Source: DASUFH01 sp036274645 (GTDB lineage: Bacteria; Acidobacteriota; Terriglobia; 20CM-2-55-15). From it: DNA of 17,141 nt. Shown one piece after another: positions 1 to 6,311 of this stretch. Below the pieces are notes generated by a model. It was not told the origin of the DNA, did no database searches, and worked only from the letters and a program-made list of their open reading frames with translations. The position numbers were made by a program, and so were the translations under genes. The stretch lies in NCBI GenBank assembly GCA_036274645.1, contig DASUFH010000121.1:1-17141 (forward strand), read 5' to 3'. Within the stretch, counting starts at the first letter, position 1. Every line of letters begins with the position of its first letter.

Positions 1-1842
1 CAGCATCGTCAACTGTTTGTCCGTTTTGACTGCAAAGCGAACCGCCATCTGTTCGGTGATCTCGAAGATGATGTGATCTCCGGAGACGTTGTGCTCCCTC
101 AGGAGGCTCCTGACCCACGCGGCAAACGAAGCGTCCTCCAAAGCGTAGGTTGAAAGATTGACGGAAAGTTGAATATCCGGGTTGCTGCGGTTGAATTCCG
201 CAAGGGATCGCACGGCGTTTTCGACGACCCACCTATCGATATCCGCCATGAGGCCGAAGCGCGCCACCGCGTGCAGGAATGCCTGAGGACCGACGAGACC
301 CTGGGGAGTCTTGAGCCGCAGCAACGCTTCGTAGTGGGAAATGACGCCAGTCCGGATGTGTTGCAACGGCTGATAGTGCAGAACGAAGCCGTCTGTTTCA
401 AGCGCTGACCGGATGCTGCGCATCCAGTGGATGTCCTGCATCATGAGTTCGCTTTGCTTTCCTGCAGGATTGTAAAACTCCATACGATTCCGTCCGTGAG
501 ACTTCGCGGCCTGACAGGCCATGTCCGCTTGAGCAATGATCTCGTGGGCATCCTGACGGGAGTCCGGAATCATCGAGACGCCAATGCTGCACTGGACGTG
601 AAATATCTGGTCCTGCTCGATATGGCTGAGCCTCCGCATCTGGTCGAGCAGTTCGTTGGCCAGCACACGAGCCTGACGTCTGGAAACGTTTCTCAGAATC
701 ACAACGAACTCGTCGCCGCCGAAACGGGCGACGAAATCCTCCGTTCGGACCGCGTGGCGCAACTGGCAGGCCGCGAGCTTCAGCAATTCGTCCCCGGCCG
801 GATGGCCGTATGTATCGTTGATGTACTTGAACTGATCGAGATCGACAAAGCAGAGAGCGCTTCCGGTTCCCTTCTCTGCGCACGAAGAGAGCTCCATCTC
901 CAGTTCCGAGTCGAGACGGTGCCTGCTGTAAAGCCCGGTCAACGGGTCATGATTTGCCAGATGCAACAGGTGTTGCTCCCGTTTTTCGAGCGCTCCAAGC
1001 GTATCCTCCAACGCCGCGACAATCGCCTGCGTTTCCCGGTGGCGTGTAACGGGGAATTGGACGCGCATCCTGCCCCGGGCTATTTCAGAGAGAGGACCCT
1101 GCAGTTCCGACAGCGGCTTCAAGGCATGCTTCAGCAACGCCCGGCTGCCGAGCCAGGCGATGAAAAGCAATGCGACAAGGGCGACGCTGGCGAGGCCGAG
1201 TTTCTTCAGGAATGCGTCCTGATAGGTGGAGAAATCGAGGTCGACTGCCACAAAGCCGAGGAGTCTGATTTGCGTCGGGGCGCGGTCGGGATCGAATTCA
1301 AAAAGACCGTCATTGGCCAGCGATTCAACCCAGATCGGTCCGGACAGGCGAAAGCGCCGGTTGGCTTCGATGTTTTCCTTAAGCAGGTAAGCGGACTTGA
1401 CGCCGGCTTTGGCGGACAGCTCCGCAATGATGGCCGGTTGAAGCGGTGGAACCGACGATTCGATGCGGCCGTTCTTGGCGATTGAGGTGAACACGGATCC
1501 GTCCGGTCGATACCATACGACGCTGCGTATCTCCGGATACTTCTCCACAAATCGTTCGACGTCGAGCACCGCTTCGTTCTGGTTTCGCAAATAGAACGGC
1601 GCTCCGAGTTCGTTGAGTTCTCCCGCCCACTGTTCGGCCCAGTAAGTCAGGTTGTTGCGGATGACCGCCTGTGAGGTCCATGTCAGCCCGACGATCGCAA
1701 TGGCAGCGATCGCGCCTGTAATGACGAACTGAAGTGTAAGGATGTCTGTAATGAGGCTGCGGCGAGGCGCCGCAGGCGGACGTTTCAGCGCAGGATCCTT
1801 CCGGCTCTCCTGAACGCGAGGCGCCGGCATGCCCTTGCTCAT
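1..1842 (-). CDS. Membrane GGDEF-EAL cyclic-di-GMP protein (C-terminus beyond the left edge)
   Basis: The open frame runs from ATG at 1842 to the left edge, giving 614 codons with the C-terminus missing. Visible order: a short cytoplasmic N-terminus, a membrane helix at about residues 36-55, a periplasmic sensor region of about 150 residues, a second helix at about 215-237, a HAMP-like linker (about 238-290), a GGDEF domain with intact GGDEF at 375-379, and an EAL domain with EALLR at 505-509, SVNLS at 560-564 and FEITE at 593-597. RTED at 366-369, exactly five residues before GGDEF, fits the RxxD inhibitory I-site. In this family GGDEF makes cyclic-di-GMP and EAL degrades it. The motifs seen suggest both could be active, although the last EAL residues are outside the window. 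The ATG overlaps the stop of the upstream lipoprotein gene by one base, so translation is probably coupled. I infer that the periplasmic domain senses something the lipoprotein binds. Confidence 0.93.
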   Translation of the reverse strand, partial: MSKGMPAPRVQESRKDPALKRPPAAPRRSLITDILTLQFVITGAIAAIAIVGLTWTSQAVIRNNLTYWAEQWAGELNELGAPFYLRNQNEAVLDVERFVEKYPEIRSVVWYRPDGSVFTSIAKNGRIESSVPPLQPAIIAELSAKAGVKSAYLLKENIEANRRFRLSGPIWVESLANDGLFEFDPDRAPTQIRLLGFVAVDLDFSTYQDAFLKKLGLASVALVALLFIAWLGSRALLKHALKPLSELQGPLSEIARGRMRVQFPVTRHRETQAIVAALEDTLGALEKREQHLLHLANHDPLTGLYSRHRLDSELEMELSSCAEKGTGSALCFVDLDQFKYINDTYGHPAGDELLKLAACQLRHAVRTEDFVARFGGDEFVVILRNVSRRQARVLANELLDQMRRLSHIEQDQIFHVQCSIGVSMIPDSRQDAHEIIAQADMACQAAKSHGRNRMEFYNPAGKQSELMMQDIHWMRSIRSALETDGFVLHYQPLQHIRTGVISHYEALLRLKTPQGLVGPQAFLHAVARFGLMADIDRWVVENAVRSLAEFNRSNPDIQLSVNLSTYALEDASFAAWVRSLLREHNVSGDHIIFEITEQMAVRFAVKTDKQLTML

Positions 1843-2852
1843 CAGCGTGAACCGCGAACCGTCCACGACTCGCCAGGCGCCTTGAGACCGAGGCGTCCCG
1901 CCACCTCAGGATTGACGCGCACGAGCATATCGGGCACGGAGGTCATTGACGGAAGTGGTGTCGAGCTGCCTTCGGCCATGCCTTCAAGCACGCGGAGAAT
2001 CGTGCGGGCAATCTCCGCCGGCGGAGGGCTGGCGCTGATCAAGGCTCCCATCGGCAGAAGGGCATCGCTGAAAGCGCAGACGCGGACTCCGTGGCCTTCA
2101 GCGTAGGCCATCAGTTCGCGAAGGACCGTCGGACTCAGGATCTGGTCGTCGGGAAGCAGCCATAACCCGTCGATTTGCGGCGCCAGCCGTTTGAAGAGGT
2201 ATAAGGTTTCCCGGTCGGAACTGGATACTTCATGCCGGATAGTGACTGAAGCCGACTGACCCGCTTCTTCTGCTTCACGGATCAGTTCTTCGTGCCGCTC
2301 GCTCACAATGAGACCTACACGGCGCAACTTGGGATCCAGCTTTTTCCAGTCACGAACCTGAAGGGCGAGCGGCGGGATCGCCTTGACACCCCGGACCGTC
2401 CGGCCTTCAATCAGCAGTTCCCGATAGTTGAAAACCTGGGCAAATACCATCGGCCCCCTGAGACGATCCCGCGCGAATCTCGCGGCAGGCAGGCCGACGG
2501 CGACGGTAACCAGGCCGGCTTTTCCTGAAAGCGATCGAACCATCCGCTGCGGATCTTCTGTATCGATATTCAGGAACACGACGTTGTACGGTTTACCGGC
2601 CAATATCTTCTTCAGTTCTGTGGCCACTGTCGCATAACCCTCTTTTCCATTGAAAAGGATCGCGATCTCGGATTTGGGTGGTTGCGGCAGGTTGACCACC
2701 GGTGGTGGAGATCCGATCGGAGGCAGCGCGACGTGTCGGGTTCGATGGTTGCAGGAAGCAAGCGCCGTAACCAGGAGGAGAGTGATCAGAAACGACAACC
2801 GGCCAGGCCGCAACGCCGGTCTTGTTAAGAAGTTGCCATCTCCAGGGTCCAT
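1842..2852 (-). CDS. ABC_sub_bind-type periplasmic-binding lipoprotein
   Basis: 336 residues. I chose ATG 2852 because it follows GGAG with an 8-nt spacer and begins a lipoprotein signal: a basic stretch (residues 11-18), a hydrophobic core (19-32) and a lipobox LASC with Cys34. The same frame stays open upstream to 3371, but that part is arginine-rich and implausible. The mature part resembles the COG2984/PF04392 substrate-binding family: MVFAQVFNY in the middle, LRRVGLIVSE at the start of lobe two, and the family-typical ending LVRVNPEVAGRLGLKAPG. Members normally bind small ligands, often amino acids, for ABC importers, yet no permease or ATPase gene is nearby. The one-base overlap with the downstream GGDEF-EAL gene suggests it works as a sensory ligand-binding partner instead. 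The ligand cannot be predicted. Confidence is high for the fold and moderate for the signalling role. Confidence 0.88.
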   Translation of the reverse strand: MDPGDGNFLTRPALRPGRLSFLITLLLVTALASCNHRTRHVALPPIGSPPPVVNLPQPPKSEIAILFNGKEGYATVATELKKILAGKPYNVVFLNIDTEDPQRMVRSLSGKAGLVTVAVGLPAARFARDRLRGPMVFAQVFNYRELLIEGRTVRGVKAIPPLALQVRDWKKLDPKLRRVGLIVSERHEELIREAEEAGQSASVTIRHEVSSSDRETLYLFKRLAPQIDGLWLLPDDQILSPTVLRELMAYAEGHGVRVCAFSDALLPMGALISASPPPAEIARTILRVLEGMAEGSSTPLPSMTSVPDMLVRVNPEVAGRLGLKAPGESWTVRGSR

Positions 2853-3117
2853 TCCCCGAACTCCATATCCAGCGCAGATATGCAGATCTGTTTCCGCCAG
2901 GGATGGTCGGATGGGCTGCATTCGGACAGGTTCAGTCAGGGACATCCCTGGACGAAGTCCTTTTTTAGCGCATCGATATCCTGGTGTTCCACCACGCCCA
3001 CTGCGTTTCCGCAGCAGGATTTCGCCCTTCAGAATCCCAAAGAGCAGTGGAAACCGCGGGCGTGGCCCGAGACATCTCGTTGCAGACTTCACACGGCCCC
3101 TGCGCCCATTCCCTGAC
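2853..3117 (-). other. 265-bp leader upstream of the lipoprotein gene, with several short hairpins
   Basis: No convincing gene is present on either strand. Three short inverted repeats stand close together: 2937-2950 (5-bp stem, 4-nt loop), 2950-2960 (4-bp stem, 3-nt loop) and 2982-2994 (5-bp stem, 3-nt loop). In the minus direction they would lie in the 5' leader of the lipoprotein/GGDEF-EAL pair. I compared the region by eye with the conserved core of the cyclic-di-GMP-I (GEMM) riboswitch and did not see it. Confidence 0.35.
2937..2966 (+). terminator. Weak terminator-like hairpin followed by six T (plus strand)
   Basis: On the plus strand GGAC-GAA-GTCC (2950-2960) is followed at once by TTTTTT (2961-2966), with a second hairpin CAGGG-ACAT-CCCTG (2937-2950) just before. 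An alternative longer pairing, AGGGAC with GTCCTT, is possible with one wobble. The stem is short, and no plus-strand gene lies upstream for it to end, so this may be chance or may stop antisense transcription. Confidence 0.25.
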
Positions 3118-3879
3118 TCAGCAGCCGCGCGAATGAAACCAGATGGAGGTGGCGCCGGACGAGCGGTGGGCGGGTGTCCATGCTTCCAGTGTCGGCAGTT
3201 CCCCGAGAGTCTGACCGCAGGTTTCCGATTCAAAGCGGAGCCGAATCCACACCTTCCCGTCGACGACCCGCGTTCCCAGCACACGAATCGGAACCTCCTT
3301 ATCCACGAAGGCTTGCCACGCTGGCGGGGTCGCCGCGGTCGCGCCGCGCGCCGGCTCGGCCCGGATCTCACCGCTCCAGCCGGGGCGGAGATATGTCGAA
3401 AAGCTGTCGGAGATCAGCGCGTCCGGATAGGCGACGAAATCGCCGGCGTCGCGGCGCTGGATCCACGCCGATCCTTTGGCGAGCGCAATGCGGAACCACG
3501 CGCCGCTCCGTTCGTAGACCACAGCCGTCCGGAACTCGTAGCCGCTCTCATCGAAGGGAAGCGGCTGAGGCGCCGCGTTCGAGCCGGACTGCCGCGCCAC
3601 GACGACGGGGGCCTCACAGTCGGGCTGCGGCGCATCCGGTTTGTCGACGCGCTCGATGAAGCCGATCGGCGGTTGCGCGCCGGATGCGGCGGCATAAAAA
3701 GGCACGCGCTGCGGTTTGAACGCCTGGCACGGATACTCGCCGTAAATCTCCGGCAGCCGCAGCAGGCCGACGACCGGCTCCTCCGTCTGCGCCATTGCGA
3801 CGACAAAGTCCTGCGCGGGGGAAGCGCCCGCATGAAACGAACGGACTGCCAGAAGAAGGAGAATCGCCCGCACACGCAT
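3118..3879 (-). CDS. Secreted hypothetical protein with SH3-like segments
   Basis: 253 residues from ATG 3879. The N-terminus is a signal peptide: basic MRVR, a hydrophobic core, and likely cleavage near residue 22 (SPA-Q). Four cysteines remain in the mature protein (51, 88, 221 and the last residue, 253), which suggests disulfides. Residues about 110-160 (RTAVVYERSGAWFRIAL) and 190-250 (IRVLGTRVVDGKVWIRLR, then EAWTPAH) have the look of two bacterial SH3-like beta-barrels. I do not recognise a named family. The conserved-looking end IWFHSRGC suggests a structured C-terminus rather than a random tail. No strong ribosome-binding site is seen before 3879. It is divergent from the gene at 4032 and separated by 265 bp from the lipoprotein gene downstream, so it is probably its own unit. 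A cell-envelope role is likely, but the function is unknown. Confidence 0.8.
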   Translation of the reverse strand: MRVRAILLLLAVRSFHAGASPAQDFVVAMAQTEEPVVGLLRLPEIYGEYPCQAFKPQRVPFYAAASGAQPPIGFIERVDKPDAPQPDCEAPVVVARQSGSNAAPQPLPFDESGYEFRTAVVYERSGAWFRIALAKGSAWIQRRDAGDFVAYPDALISDSFSTYLRPGWSGEIRAEPARGATAATPPAWQAFVDKEVPIRVLGTRVVDGKVWIRLRFESETCGQTLGELPTLEAWTPAHRSSGATSIWFHSRGC

Positions 3880-3963
3880 GGCTCATCGTGTACACCGGGG
3901 ACGCCACCGTTGGAAAGAGATTCCTCGCCCGGAAGAAGCAAGTCTCATCATTCCCGGAGGGAC

Positions 3964-3982
3964 TATAATGCGGCAAAGCCGC
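3964..3982 (+). promoter_or_regulatory. Possible -10 element and start-site hairpin for the gene at 4032
   Basis: A perfect TATAAT lies at 3964-3969, about 60 bases before the ATG at 4032, followed by the small inverted repeat GCGGC-AAA-GCCGC at 3970-3982. No good -35 element is found 16-18 bases upstream (3940-3947 reads AAGTCTCA). AGGAG at 4018-4022 with a 9-nt spacer is the ribosome-binding site of the gene. Confidence 0.35.
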
Positions 3983-4031
3983 TGTAACGCATTTAGCACC
4001 GTAAACCTGAACACTTCAGGAGTTGGGAACA

Positions 4032-4430
4032 ATGACCGGTCTGGTGTTCGCCCTCGCGCTTCTCCTTCAGGGAACGCCATCGCCGCTGCCCGGGGTGATC
4101 ACCGGGCAAGTCGGCGGCCCTGATGGCCAGCCCGCCGCTGGAGCTCGTGTTTTCGTAACGACGTCCGCAAGCGACGCGCAGGCCGCGGGCGTTCAGATGA
4201 TTCCCGAGATGCTTGTGACCCTGACAGCAAGACCGTTGTCCAAAGAAGCGGCTGGCATCCGGGTGACCGGACGGGTGACCGGACTGCCGGGCGATCCCGC
4301 GTCGGAAGAGGTTCCGGGTCCGGCTGCAGAGTTCCCCGACAGACGTGGGCGGCGTCGTACTGCTCGACCAGGATGGCGAGGGAACGCCGATGAAGACACG
4401 TTACTTCGGAGAAACGAAGGTCACCCCTGA
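4032..4430 (+). CDS. Secreted carboxypeptidase-regulatory-like protein, N-terminal part (frame changes near 4313)
   Basis: ATG 4032 is supported by AGGAG at 4018-4022. The protein begins with a short signal peptide (hydrophobic LVFALALLLQ) followed by GVITGQVGGPDGQPAAGARVFV, the usual opening of a carboxypeptidase-regulatory-like beta-sandwich of secreted acidobacterial proteins. A second strand pair starts at IRVTGRVTG (about 4255-4281). After SEEV, near 4311, the frame loses its protein-like character (arginine-rich, stop at 4430), while the +1 frame takes over with RVRLQSSP. Removing one base of CC at 4313-4314 gives EEVRVRLQSS, the expected continuation. I therefore read this and the next entry as one gene. 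It opens a plus-strand run with the two DUF6644 genes. A surface or periplasmic role is likely; no enzyme activity is implied. Confidence 0.72.
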   Translation: MTGLVFALALLLQGTPSPLPGVITGQVGGPDGQPAAGARVFVTTSASDAQAAGVQMIPEMLVTLTARPLSKEAAGIRVTGRVTGLPGDPASEEVPGPAAEFPDRRGRRRTARPGWRGNADEDTLLRRNEGHP

Positions 4431-4914
4431 CGGGACATTCGAGTTCCTTCACGTGCCGCCGGACGTCTACACTGCCCGGGTGTTTCAACCGGGCGGATCC
4501 GACCTTGCTGCTCTGACGAGGCTGGTGGCGCGCGGCGTCGACATCAGTGGAATTCAACTGATGGTCACAAATCCCGCCCCGGCCGCGGTGGCGCCCGGCG
4601 CGGTCCCAGTCGTGGTTGCAGACGTCCGTCCCGCTGCGCTGCAGGCGCGTCTGGAGTTGCTGGGAGGCCCCACCGCCAGGGACTGCGGACACGCGAGTGT
4701 GGCTCAAATCCTGGAGGGAAGCGGCATGGAAGTCATCAAATGCATCGAGGACGCCATCGTAAAGAAGGCGGCCTTCGCCGCCTCGCTGCAGCTGCAGGCC
4801 GGGGATCCGATGCTCGTGACGGGAATTGCTGCGCCGCCTCAATCCATCCCCGTGACCGTCTGGAGTCTGGGCGGCATGCTTCGACGCCCCAACTCTGCGT
4901 CAACCCGAAAGTGA
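4345..4914 (+). CDS. Same secreted protein, C-terminal part (possible second frame change near 4875)
   Basis: This frame carries the rest of the beta-sandwich: the typical loop DGTFEFLHVPPDVYTARVF (about 4430-4485), then VDISGIQLMVTN, then a different C-terminal domain starting about 4660 with ARDCG and VIKCIEDAI. It is not an independent gene, because it lacks a signal peptide and a ribosome-binding site. The frame stops at 4914. However, the frame used by the 5' part becomes protein-like again from about 4880 to its stop at 4971-4973, with TPQLCVNPKVTF and GILGC. That would add two cysteines to pair with the two above, matching my impression of related acidobacterial proteins that end with a C...P...C tail. 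With both shifts corrected the product is about 313 residues (4032-4973). The second shift is less certain than the first. Confidence 0.68.
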   Translation: MGGVVLLDQDGEGTPMKTRYFGETKVTPDGTFEFLHVPPDVYTARVFQPGGSDLAALTRLVARGVDISGIQLMVTNPAPAAVAPGAVPVVVADVRPAALQARLELLGGPTARDCGHASVAQILEGSGMEVIKCIEDAIVKKAAFAASLQLQAGDPMLVTGIAAPPQSIPVTVWSLGGMLRRPNSASTRK

Positions 4915-5040
4915 CCTTCGCCGGGGCGTTTGGAATTCTGGGGTGTGTGACTAGCAAGGGAGAATCGAGATGACGCAACGTCGATCAATGGGAACTATAG
5001 CGCGCGGTTCTGCGAGTTTACGGTGAGGTAGAAAACATTC

Positions 5041-5562
5041 GTGGACTGGAGCTTTCAGGGACTCCTGCTTGAAATTGAGGCGAGTGGATTGAGCGCGTTT
5101 GTGCGCCAGTCACCGTCCATGCTGGGTTTCCCGACAATCATCGCCCTGCATGCGATCGGCATGGGCCTTCTCGCAGGGACAAACGCCGCAATGGACTTCC
5201 GTGTCTTCGGGGTCGCGCCGGGCATTCCGCTCTCGGCGCTGGAACGCCTCGTTCCCGTCATGCGATGGGGATTCTGGTTGAATGCGATAACCGGCGTATT
5301 GCTGTTCCTCGGCTGGCCCACAAAAGCCATAACGAACCCGGTCTTTCTTCTGAAGATCCTGCTCATTACGGTGGCGCTGGTGAATACGCTTTACCTGAGA
5401 AAGGAAGTCCAACGGGAATTCGCTGCCGGCGCCGCAGCGGCTTCCCCGAAGGCAAAGGTCCTGGGGGTGGTTTCACTGGCGCTGTGGACCGGGGCCGTGG
5501 TGTCCGGACGTCTGCTCGCCTACACGTACCACTACATTGATGCCTCGTTTGATCCCCGATAA
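5041..5562 (+). CDS. DUF6644-type four-helix membrane protein (first copy)
   Basis: 173 residues from GTG 5041; GAGG at 5025-5028 is a rather distant ribosome-binding site. Four membrane helices are predicted by eye: about 29-50, 71-92, 101-119 and 139-161. Family-like landmarks are PTIIALHAIGMGLLAGT with His37 in helix 1, DFRVFG after it, RLVPVMRWGFWLNAITG with Asn81 in helix 2, NPVFLLK before helix 3, and SGRLLAYTYHY at the end of helix 4. These match the uncharacterised DUF6644 family. The pattern H..G...G.....D.R..G recalls CopD-like or cytochrome-type membrane proteins, where such a histidine can bind metal or heme; that function is inference. A paralogue follows 8 bp downstream, so the two probably form a co-translated pair. 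Confidence 0.87.
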   Translation: MDWSFQGLLLEIEASGLSAFVRQSPSMLGFPTIIALHAIGMGLLAGTNAAMDFRVFGVAPGIPLSALERLVPVMRWGFWLNAITGVLLFLGWPTKAITNPVFLLKILLITVALVNTLYLRKEVQREFAAGAAAASPKAKVLGVVSLALWTGAVVSGRLLAYTYHYIDASFDPR

Positions 5563-5570
5563 CGGCGGGC

Positions 5571-6089
5571 ATGGATCATTACGTTCAAGCATTGCACGAG
5601 TGGTTGCTCTCGACTCCGCTTTCGAATGCCATGAAGACGCATTTCTGGGCATGGCCCATGGCGGAATGCATCCATTTCATCGGGCTGTGTCTGCTGATTG
5701 GCACTGTCGGCCTGTTCGATCTCCGGTTGATGGGCTTCGTCAGGCGCGTGCCCGTTTCCTCTTTGCACAGGCTCGTGCCGTTCGGGGTGCTCGGCTATTG
5801 CATGAACGCCCTGACCGGGATGGTGTTCCTCACCGGATTTCCCGGTCAATACATCTACAATCCGGCGTTTCAATCGAAGATGCTCTTTATGGCCGGCGCC
5901 GGAATCAATGTCATCGTCTTCTACCTGACGTTGTATCGTCGTATTGTCGTCATCGGACCGAATGACGAAGTCCCCGTGCCGGCCAGGATCGTCGGAGCGG
6001 TCTCGTTCATCTGCTGGATGGGCGTGATTTTTTGCGGCAGGTTTCTGACATTCTACCGTCCTCCCTATCACTGGTGTCCCTGGTGCTGA
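5571..6089 (+). CDS. DUF6644-type four-helix membrane protein (second copy)
   Basis: 172 residues, starting at ATG 5571, 8 bp after the stop of the first copy. It shares the whole landmark set with it: MAECIHFIGLCLLIGT with His35 in helix 1, DLRLMG, RLVPFGVLGYCMNALTG, NPAFQSK and CGRFLTFYRPP. Differences are an aromatic N-terminus (HFWAWP at 24-29) and a C-terminus ending HWCPWC, with two cysteines and a histidine that could bind metal or face the periplasm. The divergence from its neighbour suggests an old duplication and perhaps a heterodimer. The stop codon at 6087-6089 touches a truncated cupin gene. Confidence 0.88.
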   Translation: MDHYVQALHEWLLSTPLSNAMKTHFWAWPMAECIHFIGLCLLIGTVGLFDLRLMGFVRRVPVSSLHRLVPFGVLGYCMNALTGMVFLTGFPGQYIYNPAFQSKMLFMAGAGINVIVFYLTLYRRIVVIGPNDEVPVPARIVGAVSFICWMGVIFCGRFLTFYRPPYHWCPWC

Positions 6090-6286
6090 AGATAAAGACG
6101 GAACTGAAGAAGTCGTCTCAGGCGGAGAGATGTATTACATCCCACCAGGACATACCCTCCAGGTCCTGGAGGACGAAGTGATCCGTGGAGTTCTGCCCTG
6201 CCCTTGAGTACAAGCAGCACATGGAAAGGGTTGCTCGAAATCTTCAAGGCGGCCCGGCGGACGTAGGAACTAAAAAGCGCCGTTAA
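6088..6286 (+). pseudogene. Cupin-domain remnant, 5' half missing and frameshifted
   Basis: Directly after the second DUF6644 gene, the frame starting at 6088 reads DGTEEVVSGGEMYYIPPGHT and then VLEDEVI, the second cupin motif (G-x-x-Y-x-P-P-G-H). At about 6184 the frame changes; the continuation in the next frame is VEFCPALEYKQHMERVARNL, ending with TAA at 6284-6286. Removing one C at 6183-6184 joins them as DEVIVEFCPALEY, a natural cupin ending. The first half of the domain, with its metal-binding histidines, is absent, because the same frame has stops at 6025 and 6046 inside the DUF6644 gene. This is a decayed or deletion-truncated gene that once followed the DUF6644 pair, and it probably has no product. 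Confidence 0.62.
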
Positions 6287-6311
6287 TTCCGCCTGGCGAC
6301 AACCGTAGTTT

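Noticed and set aside
427..1485. Plus-strand open frame of 352 codons
   Set aside because: It lies antisense to the GGDEF-EAL gene, whose minus-strand frame carries intact GGDEF, I-site and EAL motifs. High GC leaves long antisense frames open.
2853..3117. Cyclic-di-GMP riboswitch in the leader of the GGDEF-EAL operon
   Set aside because: The conserved GEMM-I core was not found on the minus strand; only simple hairpins are present.
2650..3987. Long plus-strand open frame of about 445 codons
   Set aside because: It is the antisense of the lipoprotein and SH3-like genes, rich in Arg/Pro/Gly, without a signal or recognisable domain. The minus-strand frames have a lipobox, a signal peptide and ribosome-binding evidence.
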